A DNA stretch of 36,963 nt from Fibrobacter succinogenes. GTDB lineage: Bacteria > Fibrobacterota > Fibrobacteria > Fibrobacterales > Fibrobacteraceae. Below, one piece after another: positions 1-8,160 of this stretch. The first letter of the stretch is position 1. The number at the start of each line of letters is the position of its first letter. The translations under genes and the position numbers were made by a program. The notes under the pieces were generated by a model. The model was given only the letters and a program-made list of their open reading frames with translations, was not told the origin of the DNA and did not search any database. Location: positions 1 to 36,963 of the forward strand of contig CACZII010000002.1 of NCBI GenBank assembly GCA_902781185.1, given 5' to 3'.

Positions 1-125
1 AGGGCTTCTTGAATGGAAGACTCCATTTTTTCGGCAAACGTAAAAGACAACAACCCGCATAACCACACAAGCATTATTGCCGTGCGCATTGCTGGTAGTC
101 TTATGTCTATTCTACGATGCAGCAT
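1..125 (-). CDS. N-terminus of a secreted protein (partial)
   Basis: A reading frame starts at ATG 125, eight bases after the stop of the response regulator gene, and is open to the window edge. The 41 visible codons give a basic start, a hydrophobic core (LVWLCGLLSFTFA) and a likely signal peptidase I site before EKMESS, so the product is probably exported. A second ATG at 89 would give a shorter, more conventional signal peptide. Neither start has a strong ribosome binding site, which fits translational coupling to the upstream gene. Too little is visible to name a family. Confidence 0.6.
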   Translation of the reverse strand, partial: MLHRRIDIRLPAMRTAIMLVWLCGLLSFTFAEKMESSIQEA

Positions 126-133
126 TTGTCACA

Positions 134-841
134 TTACACATCAAATTTGTATCCGGCTCCTCTGATAGAGAGTATGATTTTCGGGTTGGCCTGGTCGTCT
201 TCCAGTTTCTTGCGGAGGTTCACGATATGGTTGTCGATAGTTCTGGTGGAGGGCATGTTGTCGGTAGTGTAGCCCCAAATATCTTGCAGAAGGTCTTCGC
301 GAAGAACCACTTCGCCCTTGTGCAGCCAGAAATACTTGAGAATTTGGAATTCCCTGGCGGACATTTCCAAGGGGGCTCCGCCCTTGGTGGCTTCGTATTT
401 CTTGAAATCCAGGTGGATGTCGGCAAAGTCCACTACGTCGGGGGATTGCACCGATTGTGCTGGGGTGGCATCGGCATCGACTCTGCGCAAAAAAGCCTTG
501 ACGCGGGCCAAAAGTTCCAAAATGGAGAAAGGTTTGGTCACGTAGTCATCGGCCCCCATTTCTAGTCCTGCTACCTTGCTGGTTTCTTCGGTTTTGGCGG
601 TGAGCATGATGATGAATGTCTGGGGATGCTTCTTGCGGATGACGCGGCAGACTTCGAATCCGCTTTTCTTGGGAATCATCAAGTCCAGAATCACCAGGTG
701 CGGCATAAAGGAATCCGCCTTGGCAATGGCCTCTTCGCCATCGGCTGCGGTTTCCACGATGTAATTCTCCAGCTCGAAGTTGTCTTGGAGACCGAGCCGG
801 ATAATTTCTTCGTCTTCTACGATGAGGATTTTATGTTGCAT
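134..841 (-). CDS. OmpR/PhoB-family response regulator
   Basis: A 235-residue two-domain regulator. The receiver domain (about 1-120) has the acidic pair at E9/D10, the phospho-acceptor D53 in VILDLMIP, T81 and K103 in VTKPF. The C-terminal half (about 135-235) is a winged-helix DNA-binding domain of the OmpR type, with the usual LSAREFQIL-like segment (here MSAREFQILKYF) and the closing RGAGYKFDV. It starts one base after the kinase stop codon, with an AGGTGG ribosome binding site inside the kinase 3' end. The two form a cognate pair. Targets are unknown; the adjacent LysM and secreted genes suggest an envelope role, which is inference. Confidence 0.95.
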   Translation of the reverse strand: MQHKILIVEDEEIIRLGLQDNFELENYIVETAADGEEAIAKADSFMPHLVILDLMIPKKSGFEVCRVIRKKHPQTFIIMLTAKTEETSKVAGLEMGADDYVTKPFSILELLARVKAFLRRVDADATPAQSVQSPDVVDFADIHLDFKKYEATKGGAPLEMSAREFQILKYFWLHKGEVVLREDLLQDIWGYTTDNMPSTRTIDNHIVNLRKKLEDDQANPKIILSIRGAGYKFDV

Positions 842-842
842 A

Positions 843-2885
843 TTAGTCCACCTTTCTAAATCGAACCGTAAAGTTGGAGCCTTTACCGGGCTTGCTGACT
901 AGGGATATGGTTGCCTTGTGGGTTTCTGCAACCCGTTTCACAATGGCAAGTCCAAGTCCCGACCCCTTTGTGCTACGGGTCATTTCGTCGCCAACCCTAT
1001 AAAAATCGTTAAATATATTTTTTTGTTCCGAAGAAGGGATGCCTACGCCGGTGTCAATTACTGAAAATACGGCGCGGTCATCTTCGTTGTAAACCTTGAT
1101 TTCAATATCGCCAGGAGCGTTGGTATATTTGATGGCGTTCTCGATTAAGTTCTGGGCCAGGCTGTAGAGTGCTGTGTAGTCTCCCATGACATAAACGTTG
1201 GGCTCAAAATGAGTCTTGAATGCAAGTCCTTTTTCTACACCGATATCTTCCACCGCTTCAAAGACCTTCTTGGCGCAGACGGAGAAATCCAGCTTTTCCC
1301 ATTTGAACGCACCAGTGCCGTGTTCCATGCGGGTGTAGTTCAGAATGGCCCCAATCAGGTTCTCTAGGCGGGAAGCCTCTTTGTTGATAAGGCCCGAGTA
1401 TTCCTGGACCTTCTCCACCTTCATGACACGGCCTCGGGCCATCATTTCGGCAAACATCTTGATAGAAGTAAGAGGCGTTTTCAGCTCGTGGGATACACTG
1501 GAAAGGAAGTTCGCCTTCATGGCCAGGAGTTTGTGTTCCTGGATAAAGAACCGTAGCATAAAGAACGAACCAAAGATTACCGTGATGAGGGAGAAGAACA
1601 GAAGTCCATACATCAGGAACATCCTGTGCCTGGATTCCTTGCGAATTTCACCCACATCCTTTTCGTAAAGGCTCAGTTGCCAGGACTGTGCTGTGCTGAA
1701 AGTGGTCTGGGAAATAATGCTTGCGCTGTCGGGAATGGAACCTAACAGAACGGAATCATTGGCGTCAGTGATGGAGAAGGGAACGTTTTTCCAACGCTGG
1801 GCCACATCCTTCAGCTTGTCCACAAGCCGATTCCGATAGGCGGCTCCGTCTATCTTGGCGATGACAACCTGGTTTCCAGAGAGCATGGGGTACGACATCC
1901 TGATTAGATCTACGTTTCCGTCGGACTTGAACAAGATTCCCGTCTTGGTGGAGCTTTCGCTATGCAGGGTATTCTGGAAAAGCTCCTGATTGTGCATCAG
2001 GATTTCGGTATAGCTCAGCTGGCGGTTGAAGTTCCCTCTCAGGTTCCAGAAGGCTTCGCGCTTTTCTTGCTTCAGGTTCTCGAAAGAAAGAATCTGGGTG
2101 AAGGCGGTCTCGAAGAAGAACCTGGTGGAGGGAATGTCCTCGATGGTCTTTTCTTGCAGGAACTGGTTCAGTACGGATAAGCAGTAGTCCTCGGCTTCCT
2201 GGTGTTTTTTCATCTTTACCAAGATGTCAAAATGAAGCAGGTTTATGGAACGGGTAAGGTCAGAATGCAGGTAACCCTGCAATTTGGGTCTTGTTTCAAG
2301 AATCCTCAAAAGCCGTAGGGCTTCACTGTAGTCTTTGTTCCTGTAGGCTAAGCGGACGAGCCCAAGAATATTCTGTGCCTGTTCGTTTGGCGAGAGCAGG
2401 GGGTTTCTGGCCAGCATTTCTCGGGAGAACAGGACTTCTTGGGTATGACTGTCGTCTTGTTCGGCTAGGTACAGGGCGCTCTCGGCAGGGGATGGCTTGG
2501 AATTGGAAAACTGGTCTGTATGGGCAAGCAGTTTTGAAGAGATGTCTGGATAGACCAGCGTGCCGTTGTTGTACAGGAATATGGCCTCGATACCGTTCAC
2601 GTCCTTGAAACTTGCGGCGTTGCCATATTCCAGCAGGCTTTTGGGAAGCTCATACAAGAATAGGGAGGCTGTCTTGGTTTCCTGGAAAATCTTGCTCTGC
2701 TCTTTTTCAAGGGCGTCTTCCAATTCTTTCTGTAGAGAGACTCTATTTTCGTCAAAGTTCTTTTGGATAAGGTAGTTTTCGTTCTGGATGTTACGAAAAC
2801 TCAAATAAGAAAGAATCGCCATCGGTAAGACGATGGCTCCAGCGAAAAAGCCAAAGAAGAGGAGGTTGTTGCGTGAGATTCTCAG
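843..2885 (-). CDS. Membrane sensor histidine kinase, probable CTG start
   Basis: Kinase partner of the downstream OmpR-type regulator. From the CTG at 2885 it has 680 residues: a signal-anchor helix (MRISRNN then LLFFGFFAGAIVLP), a large extracytoplasmic region (about 35-420) with helical segments such as LVRLAYRNKDYSEALRLL that resemble TPR repeats, a second membrane helix (about 422-446), a HisKA domain with H466 in SVSHELKTPL, and an HATPase domain with N-box NLIENAIKY, DTGVGIP and GSGLGLAIV. The first ATG (2822) lies inside the first membrane helix and has no ribosome binding site. The CTG follows a perfect AGGAGG by six bases and an in-frame stop lies just upstream of it. Kinase identity is secure; the start codon is inferred. 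Confidence 0.88.
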   Translation of the reverse strand: MRISRNNLLFFGFFAGAIVLPMAILSYLSFRNIQNENYLIQKNFDENRVSLQKELEDALEKEQSKIFQETKTASLFLYELPKSLLEYGNAASFKDVNGIEAIFLYNNGTLVYPDISSKLLAHTDQFSNSKPSPAESALYLAEQDDSHTQEVLFSREMLARNPLLSPNEQAQNILGLVRLAYRNKDYSEALRLLRILETRPKLQGYLHSDLTRSINLLHFDILVKMKKHQEAEDYCLSVLNQFLQEKTIEDIPSTRFFFETAFTQILSFENLKQEKREAFWNLRGNFNRQLSYTEILMHNQELFQNTLHSESSTKTGILFKSDGNVDLIRMSYPMLSGNQVVIAKIDGAAYRNRLVDKLKDVAQRWKNVPFSITDANDSVLLGSIPDSASIISQTTFSTAQSWQLSLYEKDVGEIRKESRHRMFLMYGLLFFSLITVIFGSFFMLRFFIQEHKLLAMKANFLSSVSHELKTPLTSIKMFAEMMARGRVMKVEKVQEYSGLINKEASRLENLIGAILNYTRMEHGTGAFKWEKLDFSVCAKKVFEAVEDIGVEKGLAFKTHFEPNVYVMGDYTALYSLAQNLIENAIKYTNAPGDIEIKVYNEDDRAVFSVIDTGVGIPSSEQKNIFNDFYRVGDEMTRSTKGSGLGLAIVKRVAETHKATISLVSKPGKGSNFTVRFRKVD

Positions 2886-2890
2886 CCGTC

Positions 2891-2897
2891 ACCTCCT
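2891..2897 (-). promoter_or_regulatory. Strong ribosome binding site deciding a CTG start
   Basis: On the minus strand AGGAGGT lies just upstream of the kinase gene. The only in-frame codon at a proper distance (six bases after AGGAGG) that gives an intact signal anchor is CTG at 2885. No ATG, GTG or TTG occurs in that frame between the upstream stop and ATG 2822. Confidence 0.65.
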
Positions 2898-2901
2898 AAA
2901 T

Positions 2902-3018
2902 CTAGAAGGGAAGGTGCGACGAGATACTTGGGAACAACAATATGAGGACGCTGGTCCCCATAAGTAAGGTAACCAGGGAGAAGGCCAAGGCCGATATGGC
3001 AATTAGGGTCTTTGTCAC
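2902..3018 (-). CDS. 38-residue single-pass membrane peptide
   Basis: A short frame starting at GTG 3018, whose GTGA overlaps the TGA stop of the LysM gene, and ending at TAG 2902, five bases before the kinase ribosome binding site. The product begins MTKTLIAISALAFS, continues with LVTLLMGTSVLILLF and ends SISSHLPF: almost wholly hydrophobic, one probable membrane helix with a lysine near the N-terminus. It fills the gap between two genes exactly, which supports a real gene translated by coupling. It could be a modulator of the sensor kinase or a leader peptide. No family is recognised, and no independent ribosome binding site is seen. Confidence 0.5.
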   Translation of the reverse strand: MTKTLIAISALAFSLVTLLMGTSVLILLFPSISSHLPF

Positions 3019-4181
3019 TTGGCTAATTGTGCTCTGTGGGTAACGGAAACCTTGTGACCCATCTCTACGCGGCGGTTGTTGGAATAAATTTCGCGAATCA
3101 GCACGGCAGCTTCATGATTGGTAGCGCGGGCAATAATGCCTCGACCCAGCAGGCGGGGCGGAATGCTATCGTCGGATTTGTCTTGTTCCCAAATGGCGAT
3201 GGCATCACCGGTGCGGAACTTTTCCTCTTTACCCTTATCAATGAGCACGTACGAATAGGCACCGATAATCAGCATGGGATCCATGGAGTAACGGATGGTG
3301 GCCATCTCGTTGATGTCCGCCTTCTGTTCCTTGCCGAACCCGCTTACGTTCAGGACCTTCGGAGCCTTTTTCAGACGGGCCTTGGATTGGTTAATCTTGA
3401 TTTCCCGGAAGCTTTGTACAATCTGGGCTCGGGACAAGGTGTCGCCCACGGCTGTAATCTTGGCGATACCTGCAAGACGCAGCATGGCGTAGGTGTCGAA
3501 ACTCTTTCCGTGGGTGCTTGGAACTTCGATGGCACGGGCATCCAGGATTTCTACCAGTTCACCCTTCTTTGCCTTGATGTCGGTTTTCTTGCCGATTCCC
3601 ACGACCACTTCCATTTCGGGAATGTGGAGGATGGGTTCCTTACGTTCTCCGGAACGGATAGAGAAGAAGGTCTCGTCTTTTTTCAGTTCGTCGACATCGT
3701 AAATTTCTGGGGCAAGAATCTGGTAGTAACCGTTAAAGATTTTTGGAGCCGGACGCTGTTTGTAGTAATAGACATCGTTGCTCTTCTTCTTTTGGGGCCG
3801 CTTGTCACGGTTGCGCAAATCACCCAGCATGTTCTCGAAATCGCCGTTTCGTGCATCGTTTTCGTCACAACCCACGGCAGAGACGCCCTTGGGCAGGTTG
3901 GTGTCGGCAATGGCGCCGCCACAGGGGTAGCGGTTCTGGGAGGTGGGGATTGCCATCGGTTCAACTCGGGAACTGTCCCCGAAGTAGATGGAATCACCAG
4001 GATAGATCCAATGGGGGTCCTGGATATGCCTGTTGTTCTCCCATAGGTCGGGCCAGGCGAAGGGGTCGTTCAGGAATTCGTCACTCAGGTCCCAAAGGGT
4101 GTCGCCTTCCTTGACGATATAGGCAGACGCAACCAGCACTCCTAGACCGAGGCACAAAGTCGCAGTTTTCAAAAATCCCAT
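3015..4181 (-). CDS. Secreted LysM-domain protein
   Basis: A 388-residue exported protein. Residues 1-20 form a signal peptide (hydrophobic LGLGVLVASA). A single LysM domain follows at once (about 21-67: YIVKEGDTLWDLSDEFL, then WIYPGDSIYF), so the mature protein begins with a peptidoglycan- or glycan-binding module. The rest (about 130-388) has no motif I recognise but looks like beta-rich domains with repeated short lysine-rich stretches. The start has AAGGA six bases upstream. The gene lies 45 bases after the TrmA-like gene and overlaps the small membrane peptide gene that precedes the two-component system. It may be a periplasmic cell-wall protein whose state the kinase follows, but that is inference. 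Confidence 0.85.
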   Translation of the reverse strand: MGFLKTATLCLGLGVLVASAYIVKEGDTLWDLSDEFLNDPFAWPDLWENNRHIQDPHWIYPGDSIYFGDSSRVEPMAIPTSQNRYPCGGAIADTNLPKGVSAVGCDENDARNGDFENMLGDLRNRDKRPQKKKSNDVYYYKQRPAPKIFNGYYQILAPEIYDVDELKKDETFFSIRSGERKEPILHIPEMEVVVGIGKKTDIKAKKGELVEILDARAIEVPSTHGKSFDTYAMLRLAGIAKITAVGDTLSRAQIVQSFREIKINQSKARLKKAPKVLNVSGFGKEQKADINEMATIRYSMDPMLIIGAYSYVLIDKGKEEKFRTGDAIAIWEQDKSDDSIPPRLLGRGIIARATNHEAAVLIREIYSNNRRVEMGHKVSVTHRAQLAK

Positions 4182-4226
4182 AGTAATCCTTGTAACTCTT
4201 TGAACGTGAACAAGTTATGTAATAAT

Positions 4227-5483
4227 TTAATCTTTTCTTTGCCTAAAAGTAGGGGCTTTTTGCACAAAAAGTGTCTTGTGGGCGGGTTTTACGGGATTTT
4301 GGGCCATTTTGGGGTATTTTCGGCCAAGTAGACCGGCTCGGTCCGGCACGAAAATGGACAAAATCTCAAAATTTCCCCTGCCGGGTTCCAAATAGAGGGG
4401 GACGGTCTTGCGAAGGACATAGCCCTGGTTTCGGAACTGCTTGATGAGTTTTTGGGCCTGTTCCAGGTCAGAGGTCTCGATCAAGATTCGTTCGGGGCGG
4501 ACTCCTGCGATTGTTTCTACGGAGCCTGCCGGTAGAGGCTCTCCCTGGGGCAGGTTGAAATAGAAGGTCCAGCGACCGTCGTTTTCGGACTTGGAAAAGA
4601 ACTTTGTCAGAAATCCAGGGTCAAAGAATCCCCTGTGGAACCGCATGTTGTCTTGGACGGCATTGCGGATGTTCTGGCGACTGGATTCCATAGAAGTTTC
4701 CCTGCAGTCCAGGCTTTCCACTTGTTCGAAAAGTGGGGAAAGGGAGGCTGCAACGAAACTTGAACCGGAATAGAATTCAAAGAACTTGTCACCCTTGGAG
4801 GGGTGGATGGTGCCCGCAATCTTTTCAGGGAACTTCAGCCAGGCATCCTTAATGCGGGGTGCCCAGTCCAGCACATGCATGCAGAAGCCGGATTCTCCGA
4901 TAGGCATAAAGTCACGACCGAAGCTACATCTGGATTCAATTCGGGTGCTCTGGTGCACGGTTGGGTCAAAGGGTACAAACGGCTGGCACTGTATCTGGTG
5001 GCAGCTTATAATCTCGGGGCAGGAACGTTCCAGAAAATCTACGAAGGTCTTGCATTCGTGGGCGGAATTCTTGCCGCGGAGGTTGGCCTGTATTACTAGG
5101 GCGAAAGTCCCGTTGCCACAGGCACGGAACCAAATGGTGCGGATGGCTTTACGGAAATTGTGCAGATGGGTTTTCTTGATTTGCTCAAAGACCAGGGCGA
5201 CTACTTCCGGGATGTCCATCCCTTTTGCAGGAGCATCCAGCAGAAGGCTTTCGTGACCGTTTACAAGCTTGCTGTAAATTTTCCAGTCGGAATTTTCGGG
5301 CTTTGCCTCTGCGGTAAACCAGGCCTGGATCTTTCCTGGAATATGCATGTCTTCAACCCAGGCGCTAAACTGCTTCTGGATATCTTCGAAGCTTGCGCCC
5401 CTACGGATAACGGGTTTTTCGAGCTTGGGGGCTTCTTTTTTTACCCGACTTTTGACTTCGGGCTTTCTAGAAAAAGGCTTCAT
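4227..5483 (-). CDS. TrmA/RlmD-like RNA methyltransferase relative lacking the catalytic cysteine
   Basis: A 418-residue protein that follows the fold of the RNA uracil-C5 methyltransferases. The SAM-binding motif is FFEFYSGSSFVAASL (234-248), with an acidic D259 at the next strand and a NIRNAVQDN segment resembling the usual A.NA..N helix. The final FEILSIF (372-378) matches the family segment with the general-base glutamate (E373). Two hallmarks are changed: the DPPR-like motif reads NLPQGE (310-315), and the SCNP motif that carries the nucleophilic cysteine reads ETSD (336-339). An iron-sulfur cysteine cluster is also absent. The N-terminus (1-30) is very basic. It may bind RNA without methylating by the known mechanism, or use another chemistry. 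It lies 30 bases after the ATPase gene. Confidence 0.65.
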   Translation of the reverse strand: MKPFSRKPEVKSRVKKEAPKLEKPVIRRGASFEDIQKQFSAWVEDMHIPGKIQAWFTAEAKPENSDWKIYSKLVNGHESLLLDAPAKGMDIPEVVALVFEQIKKTHLHNFRKAIRTIWFRACGNGTFALVIQANLRGKNSAHECKTFVDFLERSCPEIISCHQIQCQPFVPFDPTVHQSTRIESRCSFGRDFMPIGESGFCMHVLDWAPRIKDAWLKFPEKIAGTIHPSKGDKFFEFYSGSSFVAASLSPLFEQVESLDCRETSMESSRQNIRNAVQDNMRFHRGFFDPGFLTKFFSKSENDGRWTFYFNLPQGEPLPAGSVETIAGVRPERILIETSDLEQAQKLIKQFRNQGYVLRKTVPLYLEPGRGNFEILSIFVPDRAGLLGRKYPKMAQNPVKPAHKTLFVQKAPTFRQRKD

Positions 5484-5513
5484 ACTTTTTGTTCTGTCTA
5501 CTTATTGCTTCTA

Positions 5514-7241
5514 CTAAACCAGGAATCTCGGGTAAATCCAGGAGCAGTCGCGGGCCAGCAGTTTCGGGAATTCCCTGAAGGATCCGTTAATCTGGAACTG
5601 GTTCAAACCGCCTTCCACCGGAGTGAGTTTCAGCACGCTGTCTGCACGGGATTCCAGGTAGGGGTATTCGTCGTTGTTGCAGGCGGCTACCACGGCACAG
5701 CCAGTAAGGGCGATAATGGTATCTACCATCTGCATCAGAATCTGGTGTGGAACACCTGTAATGCGCATGGCCTTGGGGTTGTGGAGTACTGCCGAAATCG
5801 GGTCGATGACGATGGTGCGGTAGTTGTGGTTTTCCATCTTCTTCGCTCCTTCCACACGCTTGGCGATAAGCTGTGCTGTTTCCAGAGGAGAAAGTGCCAC
5901 ACCACGCAGGTTCAAGAAGCCGAAGTTGGCGGTGCTTGCGGGCAGTCCACGCTTGTTTGCCAGTAGGTACAGGCGGTTCAGGAATACGGACTTGGTCAAC
6001 TCGAAGTTGATGAACAGGACGTCACTCATGGAGGTGGGATTTCCGAACCATTCCTCGCCATAGCAGAGCGAAAGGCCAAGGTCCATCAGGGCCATGGATT
6101 TGCCACATTTTGGGGGAGCGGTAAACAGGAAAAACTCTCCGGCCTGCAGCATGTTCTGGATTAGGACTTCGTCTTTCTTGGGCGCTTCTTCGCTGTCGCT
6201 GGCAAGCTCAATGAGGGGCTTGCCGTCCAGGGAGTATTCTACCCACTGTTGCCATTCGGTGAAGTTCTTGGCACCCTGTTCAAGGCTAATCAAGTACTGC
6301 TGCTTTCCGCCGCGGAGCACGCCCGGCATGCGGACCATCATGTTCGGATTGCGGTTGCTGGAATCGACCTGGAAACCTTGTGAGGCCAGGGTATTGAACA
6401 AAAAGTCTACACGTTCTTCGTACTGTTCCTGGTTGTCGGCGCCGATTTTGACCCAGGCTTGCACAGAATTTGCACCGGTGTTTACTAGGGCGGCGCAGGG
6501 GAGGTTCAGTGCTTTGAAATAGGCCAACTGCTTTGCCAGGGTCATCTTGGGATTGTCCACCATCACGTAGCGGAACTTCCAACTTTCGTCCGAGGCGTCT
6601 TCGCCACCCTTGGTAGCGTTGATGCAGATGAGGGCGCCCTCGGGACTGTCCAGGCTCTTCATGATCTTCTTGAGGGAATCGTCCTGGCCTACGATGTTGG
6701 ACACCAGTTCCGACGTGGCGGTGGGGGTATCTGAAATCTTGAAGTCGATGGTCTCGTCTTCTTCAAAGGTGGCTTCCAGAAGCTTGGCCAAATCCTTACG
6801 CCAGTCGGCGGCAGGCCATGGGATAGAAAGGGCTTCCGGGTCAATCTTGAAATTCTGCAACAGTTCTAGGGACTGGGTGTCCAGGCCCATGGCCAGCATC
6901 TGTTCCATGGGTATCATGCTGGTGGCAAGTGCTGGCATGATCGTGGTTTGGGGAGGCATGGCTGCCTGCTGTTGCGGGGCTTCCCTTGCAGGCTCGGGTT
7001 TGGCCTCTTCTCGTTCAGTCTTTCTTTTTTCACTAGAGAAGGCGCGGCGCAGAATCTGTTCCACTTCGTCGTCGGCCATGCCCCGTTCACGGGCAAGTCC
7101 ACCAATCTGGAAAGAGGTGTCCATGAAGGTCCAGCCGTCTTCCATGGCGGCTTCGGCGGCTTTGTACAGCTCGCTCTTAAGGTCCTTGTCCTCGAATTTC
7201 CCTTTCAGGAACTGGTTGACGATTTTTCTTGCGCTTTCCAT
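5514..7241 (-). CDS. RepA-like AAA ATPase with a primase-like domain
   Basis: A 575-residue protein. Residues 1-70 are helical, 75-115 a charged, proline-rich linker. Residues about 165-340 resemble the primase-polymerase (AEP) domains of plasmid and phage replication proteins, ending in RNPNMMVRMPGVLRGGKQQ (297-315), much like the family's N.sR..RLPGv.R...Q. The C-terminal half (about 355-575) is a RecA-like ATPase of the AAA_25/RepA type, with Walker A APPKCGKS (375-382) and Walker B TIVIDP (476-481). The likely catalytic positions of the primase part look altered: YVMVDN where acidic residues are expected, and SVQAW where related proteins have a histidine (SLHAW-like). The chromosomal setting between RNA-modification genes is unlike a plasmid replication module. 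Confidence 0.65.
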   Translation of the reverse strand: MESARKIVNQFLKGKFEDKDLKSELYKAAEAAMEDGWTFMDTSFQIGGLARERGMADDEVEQILRRAFSSEKRKTEREEAKPEPAREAPQQQAAMPPQTTIMPALATSMIPMEQMLAMGLDTQSLELLQNFKIDPEALSIPWPAADWRKDLAKLLEATFEEDETIDFKISDTPTATSELVSNIVGQDDSLKKIMKSLDSPEGALICINATKGGEDASDESWKFRYVMVDNPKMTLAKQLAYFKALNLPCAALVNTGANSVQAWVKIGADNQEQYEERVDFLFNTLASQGFQVDSSNRNPNMMVRMPGVLRGGKQQYLISLEQGAKNFTEWQQWVEYSLDGKPLIELASDSEEAPKKDEVLIQNMLQAGEFFLFTAPPKCGKSMALMDLGLSLCYGEEWFGNPTSMSDVLFINFELTKSVFLNRLYLLANKRGLPASTANFGFLNLRGVALSPLETAQLIAKRVEGAKKMENHNYRTIVIDPISAVLHNPKAMRITGVPHQILMQMVDTIIALTGCAVVAACNNDEYPYLESRADSVLKLTPVEGGLNQFQINGSFREFPKLLARDCSWIYPRFLV

Positions 7242-7283
7242 ATGGAGTCCTTCTTAGTTGCAATCCCTTCCCAAAATAAATAA

Positions 7284-8159
7284 TTAATTCTTGATGCGGA
7301 GTCTGGCGTATTCGTACAGGCCCAAAGATAGGGCTACGGAGGCGTTGTAGGAATGGGCTTCGGGCATCATGGGAATTCGGAGTACGGCATCGCACTGTTT
7401 TTTCACGAAGGGCGGGAGTCCTACGTCTTCGCCACCTACGGCTATGACCGCATGGTCCGCAAATTCAAAGCCGGCCAGGTTCGTTTCGGTATCGGCGTCC
7501 AGGCCCAGAATCTGGTAACCCGCAAGCTTCAGTTCTCCGATGGCTCCTTCCAGGTTATCGGGCCTGCAAATCCGCATCTTCTGGAGGGCTCCTGCAGAGG
7601 TCCGCTCCACGCTGGGGGTGATACCGCACATGCCCTTGGCGGGAATCATGAACAGGTCTACGCCTAGGGCGAGGCAGCTACGTATACAGGCGCCCAGGTT
7701 TCTCGGGTCCTCGATGTTGGTGGCTACGGCGATGAGTTTCTTTTCGCCGGTATCCCTTGCGTTGAAAAATTCTTCCCGGACATCTTCCCAAGCCAACAGT
7801 TCCTTCTCGTTCATCAGGGCTACCACGCCCTGGTTGGGCCTGGCGTAAGAATCCAGAACGCGGCTGTCCACTTGCTGGATATGCACGTGGGCTTTTTTGG
7901 CCAGCTTTTGCAGACTGTAGAGCTTGGGGTTCCCGGACTGGTGCATGAAGAGCACCCGGTGGACCTTCAGTGGCTCGTTGGTAAGCAAGGCTTCCACTTC
8001 TTTGAGTCCGCCTACGGCTACTTGGGGGGCGGCGTCCTTGTCTCCGATAGCCCGTACCACGTTCTCTGGGCGAGGACGGTCAAAACGGGGCTTTGCCGCA
8101 CGGCGTTCTTCGCCGAAGTCGCGGCGTCCAAATTTTTTGTCCTTGTTTTCGGAATACAT
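7284..8159 (-). CDS. SpoU-family (TrmH/RlmB-type) RNA 2'-O-ribose methyltransferase
   Basis: A 291-residue trefoil-knot (SPOUT) methyltransferase that uses SAM to methylate a ribose 2'-hydroxyl in rRNA or tRNA. An arginine- and lysine-rich tail (1-40) precedes a substrate-binding domain (about 45-130). The catalytic domain shows motif 1 NIEDPRNLGACIRS, motif 2 VGGEDVGLPP and motif 3 IPMMPEAHSYNASVALSLGL. Motif 3 has SYN where SLN is common. Length and layout fit RlmB (23S Gm2251) best, but TrmH-like tRNA enzymes cannot be excluded. The gene starts one base after the stop of the cyclo-ligase gene, with an AGAGAGG ribosome binding site. Confidence 0.88.
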   Translation of the reverse strand: MYSENKDKKFGRRDFGEERRAAKPRFDRPRPENVVRAIGDKDAAPQVAVGGLKEVEALLTNEPLKVHRVLFMHQSGNPKLYSLQKLAKKAHVHIQQVDSRVLDSYARPNQGVVALMNEKELLAWEDVREEFFNARDTGEKKLIAVATNIEDPRNLGACIRSCLALGVDLFMIPAKGMCGITPSVERTSAGALQKMRICRPDNLEGAIGELKLAGYQILGLDADTETNLAGFEFADHAVIAVGGEDVGLPPFVKKQCDAVLRIPMMPEAHSYNASVALSLGLYEYARLRIKN

Positions 8160-8160
8160 A

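Noticed and set aside
3027-4046. Plus-strand open frame (339 codons) opposite the LysM gene
   Set aside because: No ribosome binding site or motif; the opposite strand has a clear signal peptide and LysM domain.
5514-7241. Evidence of an integrated plasmid or phage from the RepA-like gene
   Set aside because: No integrase, attachment repeats, partition or phage genes are nearby, and the gene sits in a co-directional chromosomal array with similar composition.
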